Made by a program: the position numbers and the translations under genes. Positions 1 through 11,950 of a stretch of DNA of 64,000 nt are shown here, piece after piece. A model generated the notes under the pieces. It saw nothing but the letters and a program-made list of their open reading frames with translations. It was not told the origin of the DNA and did not search any database. Position 1 is the first letter of the stretch, and every line of letters starts with the position of its first letter. The stretch is from Platycnemis pennipes (lineage: Eukaryota > Arthropoda > Insecta > Odonata > Platycnemididae). Where the stretch lies: contig OW121848.1 of the NCBI GenBank assembly GCA_933228895.1, forward strand, positions 84,897,470 through 84,961,469, read 5' to 3'.

Positions 1-239
1 CCTAAAAATATTTTCTTTCCAATTCCCTGGCTAACATTTCCTCAGAAACTTCACTTCCAGCAGTAGTCTGACAGCATTGTAGTGCTCGATTTGCCTTTAT
101 ACTTTCCTATTTATGAAATATCCTGGTGATAATCTATGCAATACTTGTTGATAATCATGCCAAGTTCAATTGGGAATAAATCCAAATAACAGTTAAAAAA
201 TGCAGTCCCAGTGACATGTCATGTCCCATATAAATGATC

Positions 240-980
240 TCAGTAGTCAATGCAAAATTTTGCAGCATTTTTCAGCCTTGGGATAGCTAAATAGTTTCTA
301 CAAACACAGCCATGCCATTTTAAAACATCAGTATTGACAATCACAAAATTGTCATAAGCTATTAATTCTTTAATTTTGGGTCCTATGACTATTCCTTCCT
401 TAATTTTGGCATCACTGATCTTAGGGAATTTCTGTTGTGAGAGCATAAATCCACAAATTGATTCATCCAAGACTTTCAAAAAACTTTTATTATGTCTCAA
501 GAAAATATGCAGTGGAGGTAGATACACAATTTTCATGTGAAGAAGAGGAGTTCTTGTCACAATCTTCAGTCCAGGCTATAGTGCATTGTGAGTAGGCCAT
601 ATTTTACACAATAGTGTTTCCTTTCCTGTCTCTTATCCTATTCACATTGCTTTGAAAGCAACAGTACTTTGTGTTTTCGAGCTGCATGCCTAGTAGAATT
701 GCAGGTACTTTTGAGATATCCTTGTGTATTCCATTTGTATTTATTGTTTTCAATCAGAGTCAAAAAGAGTTTCAAGTTCTTGTATGTCTCCTTCAGGTTA
801 GCTGCATAAGCGATAGTTACAAATGGAAATTTTGTGCCATTGCATAGACGTAATGCTTTGATTGACTTAACTTGAATCAATGAACATGAATAACATTTAT
901 TGCCATGTTCTTATGGCAAAGAAACTCCATATCAGATGCTACATCATGTTACAAAAAACCATGTCACCTTTGTAATCTGA
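240..980 (-). pseudogene. Decayed transposon-derived ORF (multicopy arthropod family)
   Basis: Two blocks in different frames: about 830-980 down to 638 (FIDSS, SIKALRLCNGTKFPF, LKETYKNLKLFL) and 560-240 (YLPPLHIFL, KFPKISDAKIKEGI, IGPKIKEL). I recognise these as pieces of a multicopy protein family common in arthropod genomes and apparently spread by mobile elements; its function is unknown to me. Stops and frameshifts separate the blocks. Confidence 0.6.
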
Positions 981-1798
981 ATATAAAATGTGGTGGTCAT
1001 GAAAAACACTTTACTTTTGGTCTGCAGTTTAGACCATTACATCCTTTCGATCAAGAAGCTATAAGCTCATACTGTTTGGTTATAAACTTTAAAGTACACT
1101 CTAGATCATTGATATGTCCTTGTGGCAAAAGGTGTGGCTCCATGAATGAACAGCGCTCTTGATATGTAAAGAGTTCCTTCATCTCCTGCATGATCGTGAT
1201 TGTTTCCAAAATCATCTTCCCTCAATGTCATATTTTGAAGAGGCTTTTCAGTATTGTGACATACAGGCCTCATATCAGATGGCACAATTGTGTACCACAC
1301 TGTGTTTTCAGTTTTGAAAGTGATTCCTGCTATATTTGTCAAACAGAGATGCCTGTGATGTGATCTGTTTGCTCTCCAGCAATTCGTCTAACCTTCTCCC
1401 AACTGCAAGTTGGAGTAATGGAAGTGGAAGTTTTTTATGGCTACAGGGACATGTGTGAGTATTCCATGTGTGTATCCAAATGCTTTTTTCAACAAATAGA
1501 TTAACGAACAAGTAAATCAGCTACTACAGAATAAACTGTCTTCAGCATTGACAAGGATTTTGGAAAAAGTTCAGTAGCGTGTCTCAAAAAAACTGAGCCC
1601 AATAGAAAAAACTGAGTTCATTTTTTAATTCAGCTCCAACAACTTAGCAAAGAACACTTATCACATTCTTCGTGACAAAATATTTAACACTGTATTTGTT
1701 GAAAAATTCTCGAAAGGTCACACAGAGCATTTCATTCTTTGCAACAGCACAATATATCAATTTTAATTAGTGACATTAAATTCTAACTTTCCCCTCAC
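981..1798. other. Intron 9 sequence of nAChR copy 1
   Basis: No convincing coding exon. Short ORFs on both strands lack family signatures. The minus strand next to the decayed ORF may be its upstream part, too broken to follow. Confidence 0.5.
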
Positions 1799-1981
1799 CT
1801 TGAAGTCAGTCTGGCCAAGACACAATATTTGCCCAAACTTCTGGTTCAGGATCTTTTCCATAATACTGTTAAGCCAAAATGGTATTGATTCTCTTTCACC
1901 ACCTGGATATGCTGATAGCAAAGACAGTCTCAGGAGAATAATACTTAGTATCAAAGCAGCACCACTAACAATTAAAGAATC
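1799..1981 (-). CDS. nAChR copy 1 exon 9: M3 and start of cytoplasmic loop
   Basis: 183 nt between attccag and gtgagg. M3 is ALILSIILLRLSLL; the cytoplasmic loop follows (SIPFWLNSIMEKIL, ILCLGQTDFK). Phase 0 at both ends. Confidence 0.88.
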
Positions 1982-4900
1982 CTGGAATAGTAGAACTGTT
2001 CCAAACGATTTGTTAAATTACTTGCAAATCAAGGCAAAAGTTTGTGGAAGTACAAATGCACAGATCCATATTATATTCACTTTCCTGTAATCTTATGATG
2101 TAATTTAAACTGAGCAAAAAGCTGGTTGTGAAGCCATAAAACATGAATATAATAATTCTCATGATTCTATTAATAATTACCATGCAATTTTATTGTGTAT
2201 GCTGTGCAGTTACAAAAACTAATTGGAACATAAAAAATGAAGTCCACACCAGAGGCCTGCAAAATCCAGGCGACCCTGCCAGTCCGTGACTGAGGCCTCA
2301 CCCATATTCATTTCTGCCCATGTGATGTAGACGCCCAACCATGCTCATTTTCCCAGGTGCCTGCATCCTGGGCAGGCACCAGGGTCCTAGGTGGGTGACT
2401 GTGTTGGTTTCCCAAACTGAAGGGAAGGGTGATAAAAGAGCGAGCGGAAAATATTGCAAACGGCAAAGATGCTTGAGTAAGATACGCACCGGTGACTATC
2501 TTAGGGCAGTCACCCGGCCTCGAGGTGGTCACCCGCACAGCCGACGGGTGACCAAATCTACTTTGCAAGTTCTCCATTGAATCACATTTGAGACACTTCG
2601 GAAAAGTCCATCAAATATCTTCGGGTTTTGCCTCTCTTTATCTCTCACTCCCAAGCGGACGATCCTCCACCGTATTTTGCACCCGTGTGCAGGCCTCTAG
2701 TCCACACTAGGCAAAATATTATCATTTTCCTTATGGATTCTTTTAACTTTTTCTTGTTGAGCATTCAACCAACTTTTCTGAAATTTCATGATCAAGGTTT
2801 TAACCCTCTCCAGATCAGTGGCCAGGTGACTGACTTGATGGCACCCTTTGCTGACCTGGGGAGGAGAGAGCGGGGGCTGATCACCCACCAAGGGAATGGT
2901 GGAACAGGCATTGGTCATGCATCTGCATCAGCAAGGCAGAACCAAACATGGGTGAGGGCAATTAGTATGGATGGGTGAGTTTTGAACAGATTTTGCCTCC
3001 ACCTGCAGGTCTCTAGTAGGCAATGGGGCAGATTGTTAAAAAGCAGGGCTGTCCCATCTAAAGTGCATTGTCTGGTCATTTTAAATATGCCCCCCTGTTC
3101 ATTTTCACTTCTAATCCACTTTTTGGATATGTGCATCCTTCTGTTGAATACAATATAAAAGAAGATAAAATATTTACCATATTTATGCTATCGGCATAAC
3201 CAAAGGGAGAAGATTCGTAAATAAAAATGTCTCCCAAAAGTGTAGCCAATGAAGAATATCAATCACAATTCCCATTATGAATGAATTCTTACCTATGACT
3301 GGAGTCAACTCTCCATTCGATGGTAGTTTTGCTCCCAAATACTGCAGGTATAGACAGTGACATAGAATTGATACCATGCAAAGAGCCAAACGATGAGGTG
3401 CTTTAGGATCCAACCAAAATGTTATGAGAGTCATTGCTGCAATAACTGTAAAGGAGAACAACAAATTTAGTATTTATTCTCAAAATAATGGTTAATTGTA
3501 GACACCATCATCTTTGTTTATGACTTAGTTTCTGGGACAAAATTGGGTTCAAAAACTTATATCATTCCCGTCCGACTACAAAAATGACTTGGAGTCAGTG
3601 TTCCAATGGCCTCTTGATGCTTCCAATGGCTGGAACACCAAGCCATTTCAGCTTTTACATAGACATGATCAAACCAACTAGTAGCCATGTCGAGGAAGAA
3701 AACTTTTTAATCAGGTCTATGAATTAATTGAGTACACTTTTTCACTAGCTGGAAATCAACAATCGAACACCTTTATCATGTTGTGGGGGTAAATAGTTTT
3801 TGTCGTTCCCCATGGTTTTAATTCATTTTCATTAATACCCTGAATGATAAGCAAGTGAGGTTTCTGATCTAGGAAAGCCATCATTTCAAAAATAATAATG
3901 ATTAAACTTCTAAATGATAATCAGGATAAAATACTGGAATCCGAAATTTTCTGCCTCTTAGATTATTTACTTCCTGTGCTGAATAGAGGGCACTAAATAT
4001 GTAGTAGGAATATCATCAGTATTCTAGGAGATTGTCAGAATATGTACAAAACATATATATCAGCACAAGTAGGGAGATGTACTCACCAACAGAAGGTATT
4101 ATCACAGTTGCTGCATAAGCACTGGCATGCCTCTTAATGGAGAATTGGTATATTAATGTTGGATATGTTGAATTGGGACAACAGTCGTACTTGTCAACTT
4201 TCTTCTCAGCAGTCACTTTCTTCAGTTCCCATTCTCTACTTTTCTGGAACTCACCCAAATTAAACTGATTTAAAATAAATTTTATTGTAAGAGAAATGCA
4301 CCCTTTGATTCAAGCATTTCATAATAATGAGGCTAAATTTCTAAAATGTGTATGCGATCATAATACCATAACAAAAAAGCAAAAGAGTTATGATTTTTTT
4401 TATTTCAGCTGGAAGCAACCAATAATGTATGAACCCACAGAGATTTTGTCGTGTGAGAGGATAGCAAGATAAAATAAATGTAAATGAGAGGAATTAGAGT
4501 GGAAAACAGATAGAATCCAACATCTTTTAATGGGTAATATCTTTTATTGAAAACAAATAATTACTCCTTAATTAAATACAGGAATATATTGGTATTGCTT
4601 CTAATAATCCTTCATAGGCTTCAAAGATGGCTCCAATTGCATATATCTACTAAAAACATTCTAGGTTAAAATCCAATTCATCGATCCAACGTGCCAGAGT
4701 GAGATGGAAAATGTAAGACAGTAAGGGTTTTCATGCTTCCATATTATCAAAAGTAAAAATCAATTCCTAGTACATGAGAATACTAACGTACTGCTGCGTA
4801 TTTGTTCTGGATTAGAATCGTACCACACTGGTAGTGATTTTTTAGATACAGGTTAGGCAGAGTTCCATTTTTGGGAGCAAATTTTCTTTGCAATGATTGA

Positions 4901-7900
4901 TATTAAATTTTAAATCTTAGTCATGTGGGAACTTCTTGCACTATTTTCTATTTGAATTTAATTTTAATCTCCAAATGTGAACAGAAAGTTGACTTAAGAT
5001 TGTTTTAGAGCCAAGGTGAGACCTAAAGTCCACATGGCCCAAATGCAGCTAAAGACAGAACGAATCTCAAAAATAAATAAGCCAAATTCAAACAACAGGT
5101 GATGTAATATATGTCACACAAAAGTCTCAAATTCATTGTATTCACCCTTATTGCTGTATTTCAAAACCTAAGCAAGTTAGAATCATGAGGCTGTTTGAAT
5201 TACAGAGCAAGATACAAAGTCAAATGGTGGCTTACTTCACTCTTTTCACTAATGTCTATCAAATGTATCCAAAGTGCCTTAAAATGTACTTGTTCACAGC
5301 AAGTAATGGAGATGACTAAAGAGATGGGTCTATTGATGTTTTCACAGGTTATGTATCCATCCATGAACTTCCTCTTGGGCATCATAGTATTTATATTATG
5401 TGGCATGCCAAATCCATTCAACATATTGATTCTACCATAATAATGATATATTCTGATGAGAAGAAGCAGTCACACCCAGAATCTTTCCAACTGTAAAGGT
5501 AGTTCCAGGTTTATACTATAACGTTTGGGAGTACAGGTAATACCTACCTTTTGGAATGTGTGATTCAAATTCAACTGGAAGCCAGCATCATCCATTGATA
5601 TGCTCTCCTAATTATTTGTGATTATATCTTAACTCACCGGCAAAAACAATAATCAGGTGTGGAATCAGGATGTATCTTTCGCATTATCGCAATCATTATC
5701 GTTAACGTTTACCCCTAGAGTAGCCCAGGGTTAACAATAATTGCCTATAAAATTCACTCCACTGATTGTGATAAGCAATTTGAAGTGCTGCGTGAAAAAT
5801 GAAGAATCGAGATCACATTCTCTCTGATATAAGTTAAATCAAAAACTTACGATAAAGCTAGCGCACGCCTTATTAAGATCCATGATCAAGGCCCAGGTTA
5901 GTATTTAACATGTTCCACCAGAATTGTAGTGTTGTATAAATAATAAAATAGATACAAACCCCAGCTCTTGCTAATTTCAGGTCAATCAATTCTCCTTCAT
6001 GAGCCCAGGATCCTATTATCACTGTGCAATCTTGGGAATCATAAGGCCACTGTCTAAGATTTGCCATACAATGTGCAGGCCAGTTTACTGGTGGAACACA
6101 ATAAACATAGCCAGTTGAAGTAACCATACAAAGAGTACGCTTAATACCCAAAGGTAAGTCCATATTTCCACTGCAATGAAAATAATTACAAATGTGAAAT
6201 GGTTAATCATGCTGTTTTGCATTTGAAGCATTGTTAATGACTTTTTCTCTTTCTTAGTTTGCATAGATTCCCTAATAGTCTAGGACCTAGCCTTGTATCT
6301 TGTACATTTTGATAAGGTAATCCATGAATTAAAATTATACTATTATATTGAAGAATAGATTATGCTCCATTACTATGCTACTACTGAATTTAAAATCATG
6401 TCATAATTGACATAACATCACCATTTATCAGTTTCAGCAAAGTTTAATCACCCAATCCAAATGCATAGTATAAATACTTGATTATTTGAGTTATATTGGT
6501 ACATCATTCTAATTAAAAAGCACATGGGTTTCTTACCTGTTGTAAATGGAAAGATCAGGTGACCATATATCTTCGATGTTGACCCGAAGGATGTTTATGT
6601 TCCCATATTCACTGGGAGTCCATGTTAAATGGGAATCATTCCAGGACTAAAATAATAGTACCACTGCATATTAATCTTCACAAATTATACAGGGGTTCAA
6701 TGACTCCATTACAATCAAAATGTTCGTAAGAATTACCAATTCCATCCATGTATGAAGCTCCAGGATGTTGCTTATTTCATCCTACAAAAAAATAAGTGAT
6801 TACTGACAATGATTTTAACTATCATGACTCTTTGTTTTGAGAATTAAAGTTGAATAAATTATCAACAAATAAAATTTAATTGATGATCATTATCACTTTA
6901 TAGCTATAATTACTATGGAACTATATATAATAACAGAAAATATAAATAAGCTTACTAATGAAAAGAACTTGATGAACATTTGCACTGAAACTGTTACGTT
7001 AGAGGAGTGCTGGGTCACTGGACGAACATCTTTGTCGTATGAACAGAACACATCTTGCTTCAACCGTTGTTGAGGAGTCAAATCTTTAGATACCCCATCT
7101 CTGCATTTGCCTGAAGGATTATTAATCAATTGGATGCTCTACATCATTTTGAATCGTACAATAAGGCAATGATTATTTGTTAAAGAGCAAAAAAATGCAT
7201 GAGAAAATCGATGCCTCATATTTAAAAAAAATAGATTGACTATTGATATTAATCAACAAAAATATACTTTCCTGATATTGGATTTAGTTACCTTATTTGG
7301 CCATGGATAAATAATTGATGAACATGTTTTCATGAAATAAAATAGCAAGAAACATCTTTATAAATTGATTTTTATATTTATTTATTTATAAATTTTATCA
7401 TGGAGCCACTAATTAAATTATATTAAATTAGAATCACCTGGTTCTCCTTTGATTACCACAGAACAGCCAATTAGCACTAAGAGAAAATATGTTAGAACCC
7501 CATAACCCAGTTATTAGGATTACCACGGATTCCAAGGTTTTCAAGTTTCTTCAAAAGTAGCATGTGATTCACGCTATCAAATGCTTTGCTGAGATCGAAA
7601 AACAAAGCTGCAACTTCTAATTTCGAATCCAAAGCAAGCAAAATAATATTAACAACATCACAAATTGCAGAAATTGTAGATTTTCCACAACTAAATCCAC
7701 GTTGGTTGGGAGAAAGAAGAGTGTTGCGCTCTAAGAATGATAACAATCTCTTATAGAACACCTTTTCAAAAATCTTTGAAAAAATTAACTGGATTGCAAT
7801 TGGGCGATAAGAGTTCAAATCAGATATATCACCCTTGGACTTATAAAGGGGAATAACTTTGGATATTTTCAAATGTTCAGGGAAAACACCTTGACTTAGC

Positions 7901-8482
7901 GACTCATTAATTAAGTGTAAAAGAAAAGGCTTAATTATATTGATGCAATGGGCTACCAAAAAATTAGGAATATCAGCTATGCCAGAACTCTTCTTATTTC
8001 CCAAATGGTTAATAGTTCAAGCTCAGTGCAGGAAGGGAGGAAAAAGGAGTTGGATGATGATTTCACAAGATGCATAAAATGAGATGGAGTATTTGCACTA
8101 TTTGAAGGAGTGGCAAAATGATCATTGAATTTATTTGCTAATGAGATAAAATCGAGAACTACTGTTCCTGATCCATCAACAAACCTAGAAAAGTGGTTAG
8201 AACAGGAAGTACTTTTAGCATTATTGATTAGCATTAGCAGTATTGATATTAATCAACATAAATATACCTTCCTGATATTGGATTTAGTTACCTTATTTGG
8301 CCATGGATAAATTGTTGATGAACATGTTTTCATGAAATAAAATAGCAAGAAACATATTTAAAAATTGATTCGTGGAGCCACTGACTAAATTATATTAATT
8401 TAGAATCACCTGGTTCTCCTTTGATTACCACAGAACAGCCAATTAGCATTAAGAGAAAATATGCTAGAACCCCATGGTACAT
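1799..8482 (-). CDS. Divergent alpha-type nicotinic acetylcholine receptor subunit, copy 1, exons 1-9 (last exon outside window)
   Basis: Tandem paralogue of the gene at 43655-57305 with the same exon lengths and phases for exons 1-9. The signal peptide, cys-loop (Cys162-Cys176), loop B Trp183, vicinal Cys226-Cys227, M1, M2 and M3 are all present and no stop or frameshift was found in these exons. Exon 10 (M4) is expected several kb left of the window, since in copy 2 it lies 6.5 kb downstream of exon 9. Intron 1 is unusual: it contains a LINE fragment and a second, headless copy of exon 1. Intron 8 holds a GC-rich element also present in copy 2. Role and pathway as for copy 2: a membrane channel subunit of cholinergic signalling. 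Whether this copy is expressed cannot be seen from sequence. Confidence 0.82.
2225..3060. mobile_element. GC-richer insert in intron 8 with repeated GGTGAC/GTCACC words, copy 1
   Basis: Base composition jumps relative to the intron. GGTGAC or GTCACC occurs at several points (around 2394, 2500, 2515, 2535, 2550, 2823). The AGAGGCCTGCA at 2250 recurs inverted near 2694. Likely a non-autonomous element that inserted before the gene duplication. Ends not resolved. Confidence 0.5.
3178..3230 (-). CDS. nAChR copy 1 exon 8: M2-M3 linker
   Basis: 53 nt, acceptor tgggag and donor gtaaat; gives DIFIYESSPFGYADSINM in frame. Chosen because this acceptor alone keeps both phases; the polypyrimidine tract is poor, so this is the least certain exon border. 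Confidence 0.65.
3293..3445 (-). CDS. nAChR copy 1 exon 7: M1-M2
   Basis: 153 nt between tttacag and gtaaga. Completes M1 (VIAAMTLITFWL), then DPKAPHRLAL in place of the usual Gly-Glu-Lys M1-M2 loop, then M2 and LPSNGELTPVI. Confidence 0.88.
4087..4264 (-). CDS. nAChR copy 1 exon 6: loop C and start of M1
   Basis: 178 nt between aaatcag and gtgagt. Encodes EWELKKV, the vicinal cysteines in KYDCCPNSTYP, and the start of M1 (YAATVIIPSV). Confidence 0.9.
5960..6170 (-). CDS. nAChR copy 1 exon 5: cys-loop and loop B
   Basis: 211 nt between attgcag and gtttgt. Holds the cys-loop (Cys162, WPYDSQD, Cys176) and GSWAHEG with loop B Trp183. Two further cysteines flank TSTGYVY. The donor gtttgt is weak but is the same in copy 2 and keeps the frame. 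Confidence 0.87.
6537..6646 (-). CDS. nAChR copy 1 exon 4: loop A region
   Basis: A 110-nt exon starting SWNDSHLTW and ending IWSPDLSIYN, with ttttag acceptor and gtaaga donor. It matches the family pattern W-N-D..L.W.P..YG and IW.PD..LYN. Confidence 0.9.
6737..6781 (-). CDS. nAChR copy 1 exon 3: loop D
   Basis: A 45-nt exon (DEISNILELHTWMEL) between a tag acceptor and gtaatt donor. This size and the Trp at position 88 are hallmarks of nAChR exon 3. Confidence 0.88.
6956..7110 (-). CDS. nAChR copy 1 exon 2: mature N-terminus
   Basis: Acceptor cttcag at 7112-7111 and donor gtaagc at 6955. Encodes residues 25-76, beginning GKCRDGVSKDL and ending KFFSL. Contains the first extracellular helix and beta strand, with an N-glycosylation motif NVT. 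155 nt. Confidence 0.85.
7438..7503 (-). pseudogene. Headless duplicate of nAChR exon 1
   Basis: Nearly identical to exon 1 (8410-8482) from its donor back to the third codon, where it runs directly into LINE sequence at 7504. It lacks the start codon and Tyr2. Its 3' flank also matches intron 1. Confidence 0.85.
7504..8237 (-). mobile_element. Jockey/CR1-like LINE fragment (N-terminal part of RT)
   Basis: Two adjoining ORF pieces. The larger encodes RT fingers and palm: SKVIPLYKSKGD, NSYRPIAI, FGF-like block QRGFSCGKST, and FFDLSKAFDSVNH carrying the first catalytic Asp. The YADD box and everything after it are missing: the element is cut at 7504 where it joins an exon 1 remnant. The right end (8237) returns to intron 1 sequence. 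5'-truncated as well, with no endonuclease. Confidence 0.8.
8410..8482 (-). CDS. nAChR copy 1 exon 1: start codon and signal peptide
   Basis: ATG at 8482-8480 opens 24 codons plus one base, ending at a GT donor (ggtgattc). The peptide is hydrophobic (start MYHGVLAYFLLMLIGC), as expected for a secreted N-terminus. Phase 1 joins the GC that starts exon 2 to make Gly25. Confidence 0.8.
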
Positions 8483-9298
8483 TTCAATAGTTGTCAAAAA
8501 CTACTTCTTTTGAAAGAAACTAGATGCTGTTAGCCAAGAGATAGAAGCACACTGAACCACCCACTTTTTGGATAGTATACGTGACACACTAGTAAATTGG
8601 TTCCAGATGGCCCCAGCAAAAACAAAAAAAAATTGATAAGAAAAAGATAATCTGAGTTGAGGGTTTTATGATACTAGAAAACAGTTTCTTTGGTGATAGT
8701 GGAATGTTATTTTAGAAATGTTCGGTACATTTGCAGCTGAGGTTTGCACTTTGCACAATATTGGTTGCATTGTTTATGAATTAATATTACTGATGGTGAC
8801 AGGTCATAAGCATAGCCAAGCATGAAATAAGTTAAATCATATTTAAAACTCCAATAAGCTTCAGGAAAGAAGTGACATGGTTTTATCAATAGTTACCCAG
8901 ACTTTTGCACTAAAATACACCTCAATAGTCCATGTCCATTATATATACCCTTACTCATGAGTCACCCCTTCACATAAAAATGCTTGTAAATTGTGACTTA
9001 ACTTATTCTACTGCAAAACAAAAGGCTATTAGATATACGATAGGACCATCTTAATGTAGAGCAGTCATTTTTTAATTTGAAAATTTAATTATAAATGCCT
9101 ATCGCACATAGATAGATAAGATTGTTTTGTGGTCGAGTTCCTCCAAGGAGACCCTGAGGCAACAAGACCTATTGGCCTATTGTGCTAACCACCCCTCTAG
9201 AGAAATCACCTTTATAGCCCAATCGCCTTGCTAAAGGCCAACAGGTCCCCTATGGGGATTAACCTTACCTCCCTGGGTTCCGAAAATGGTGACCCCAC
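8483..9298. other. 5' flank of nAChR copy 1 and unclassified sequence
   Basis: 8483-8961 is shared with copy 2 (57306-57799) and should hold the 5' UTR and promoter; no clear TATA box or start site recognised. 8962-9298 is unclassified, possibly repetitive (a GC-richer patch from 9120). Confidence 0.5.
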
Positions 9299-9477
9299 CC
9301 TTAGAAAAAAATACTATGGAACTATATATAGTGATTATATATAGTTTTCTATAATCACTTTGACTATAGTCCTATAGTTATTTGGAACAGAGTGATTATA
9401 GGACTATATATAGTGATTATATATAGTTTTCTATAATCACTATGGCTATAGGTATTTGGAACATACCCATTTAGCCC

Positions 9478-10302
9478 AGTGAGAAATGGGTGGTGGAATC
9501 AACGTGGAACCCACGTGGAAATTACAGTGGAGATTAGGTGGAAATATAACGTGGATACCATGTGATTTTGGTCGTGGGATCAACGTGGAACCCACGTGGA
9601 AATTTGGTGGATAAATTAAATCGGCAGTAGGTACTGCCCTAAAACTAACAAACCCTAGACCTAGGGGCACAAAACTTAGAACAACTACGGGAGATTAATT
9701 AATTAATAAATAAATATTAGAAATATTAATTATAAATCTTTCAAATGCTACTGTGGCCACTGAATGGAAATGATTGTTGAATCATCAGTAGACAGGTTGA
9801 GTCCAGCCGTAGTCTGCAGTTTCGGACAAAGCGCGCCGATATAAACTCTGATTTTACTATGGAGAAGGATATTCAAAATCTTAATAAAATAGAATTATAA
9901 AATGAATGAATAATTTTATGGTGAATTTCCAGCAGGAGTGTAGTGGATATACAAATAAATTCTGCCTTTTATGCAAATGTTTAAGTCGCTGATTCTATTT
10001 TACATAAATCTAATCCTGCAGTTCCATGAAAATCATAATTTAGAAATACAATTTCCAATGCGTTTTCACATAACTAGCGTGGTTTCAGGATGATTAACGA
10101 CGCAATGTCACCAGAGAGTTATTTTCCACAAAGTAGAAATTCCGTTAAATATTAATTAATATCACCATGGATCCACTTAAAGTCAACGTGGATCCCACGT
10201 TGGTTCAGCCACTCAATATCCACCACCACCATATATCCACAAATCAACGTGGCATCAACGTGGGTTCCACGTTGATGCCACCACCCATTTCTCACTGGGA
10301 GC
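9478..10302. mobile_element. Foldback element with CACGTGG words
   Basis: CCCAGTGAGAAATGGGTGG at 9476 and its complement near 10290 bound about 825 bp. Both arms carry repeated ACGTGG/CCACGT words (CCACGTGG palindrome). The centre (9700-10160) is AT-rich with no ORF of note. Confidence 0.6.
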
Positions 10303-10779
10303 ACAGATGGCTGGGCCAGCGTATGGTCATGAGGATTCCTATATTATTATTATTCTAGGTGCAGCGGTTGGCCAACCATTATTCATATCCGTTTTGCCAA
10401 CTGTTCCCCAACCATTGGCCCAACTGTTCCCCCAAGGAACAAAATTGAAAAAAAAAAGGAAAATGAATGATCATGATTCTCACTTACTGAATGATGTATA
10501 GTTTTATCTCACATACTACAGATACGCCTGCCTTACAATCTACACTGAACTACTTTGTATCCTATCATCCTTTGAAATACGGCCTGACACATTTTCCAAT
10601 TATGGGAATGAGACTGGGAGGCCATATATATACAGCTGCTGGCTGGCATTAAATCGTTTGTGATTATTGACTTTACTCTAAGATTGACACGGATAATTTG
10701 CACCGGTAAAGCATTTCCCTAATAACCATTTTGTGGTTAAAAATAAGCATGACCATTATAAATATACGTCTCTGATATT

Positions 10780-11405
10780 CTTTGAACTCTAGGAGAGATA
10801 AAGAAGACCCTTAAGAAAATATTACCCCAAAACTAAAGAAAAAAACTATAGTTAATTTCTTTAGTTTTTCCTTTAGTGAATTGGAACAAGTTTTACCAAA
10901 ACTATAGACTGAAAAACTATAGACTGAAAAACTATAGATTGAAAAACTATAGACTGAAAAACTGTAGACCAAATACTATAGACCAAAAACTATAGACCAT
11001 AAACTATAGACCAAAAATTGTAGACCAAATACTATAGACCAAAATACTGAATGATCCTTCAGTTTAGGAACAAAAACTGAACACAATCTCTACTATGAGA
11101 AAACTAAAGAATCTTGGCTCAACAGATTTATAGTTACTGGTGGAAACTAAAAGGCAAGGGTAACTAGAGAATGAATACTAAAGGACCCTTTAGTTTAATG
11201 AGCAAAAACTAAACACAACCTATGCTACAAGAAAACTAAAGAATGTCAACTAAACAGCTCTTTAGTTTTTGGACCTCTAATTAAACAGTCTGTACAGTAT
11301 TTGGAAAACTAAAGGTGCACACCTTTAGTTACTAAAGAATTTCTTTAGTAACTAAAGAATTTCTTTAGTAACTATAGATTCTGTATAGTAATTTTTTCTA
11401 AGGGG
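10780..11405. repeat. Tandem AACTATAGAC / AACTAAAG repeat element
   Basis: Ten or more near-tandem copies of AAACTATAGACT-like units at 10900-11045, then AACTAAAG units to 11395; bounded by CCTTAAGAAAATATTAC and TAATTTTTTCTAAGG, which are roughly inverted. Confidence 0.55.
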
Positions 11406-11639
11406 AGTTTCCTCCATAATGCTGAGAGCCTGTTTCCCGGCGAGCGCACCAGATTTTTCTCTAAGTCCGATACCATCTATGAGGGACTGAGAAAAATCAT
11501 CCAATCATGGATATCCATTTGAATGGATATGAGATTAATAAAAAATAAAATTTTCAGAATGTTTTGCTTTTAAGATACATAATTTGAAGCCTCTCTCTTA
11601 TAGACAGCATGGTCCAGGAGAATATGTCTGTATATGAGA

Positions 11640-11935
11640 GGTCTATGTAAGTTATGTATGTATAAACTATAGAACTTATACCCATGGTATTTATGGAAAC
11701 TTCCTATAGTGATTATTTAGGACTATAGAACTGTATCCTATAGTGACTATAGGATTATAGGAATATACCCTATAGTGATTATAGGACTATAGAACCATAC
11801 CCCATAGTGATTATAGGACTATAGAACTAAACCCCATATTGATTATAGAACTATACCCTATAGTGATTATAGAAATTTCTATAGTGATTATAGAATTCCT
11901 ATAATCACTATATATAGTTCTATAGTATTTTTTTC
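11640..11935. repeat. Tandem TATAGTGATTATAGGACTATAG array
   Basis: Imperfect units of about 40 nt containing TATAGTGATTATAGGACTAT repeat across the segment. The same words occur in inverted order at 9310-9445, so the two arrays act as arms of the surrounding element. Confidence 0.65.
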
Positions 11936-11950
11936 TTAGGGCAGGTACCT

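Larger units (their letters stand above)
1..8961. repeat. Segmental duplication, copy 1
   Basis: Base 1 aligns with 48521 and similarity runs, with indels, to the tactcatga at 8952-8960. It carries nAChR copy 1, its 5' flank and the old transposon ORF downstream. The left edge lies outside the window. Private to this copy: the 7237-8237 rearrangement in intron 1, about 690 bp in intron 5 (roughly 4806-5490), and about 240 bp at 5660-5900. Confidence 0.9.
9299..11942. mobile_element. Inverted-repeat element of about 2.6 kb, with nested elements
   Basis: CCCTTAGAAAAAAATACTAT at 9299 and its near-complement ATAGTATTTTTTTCTTAGGG ending near 11942 form terminal inverted repeats, continued inward by CTATATATAG/TATAATCACT words. 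No transposase. It splits the exon 2 fragment at 11951. Confidence 0.6.

Noticed and set aside
2308..2978. ORFs of 73-116 codons on both strands in intron 8
   Set aside because: Open because the insert is GC-richer; frames are not kept between copies (51150-51524 differs by frameshift) and no domain is seen.
10167..10501. Plus-strand ORFs near the CACGTGG element
   Set aside because: Short, run through the terminal repeat, no family signature.
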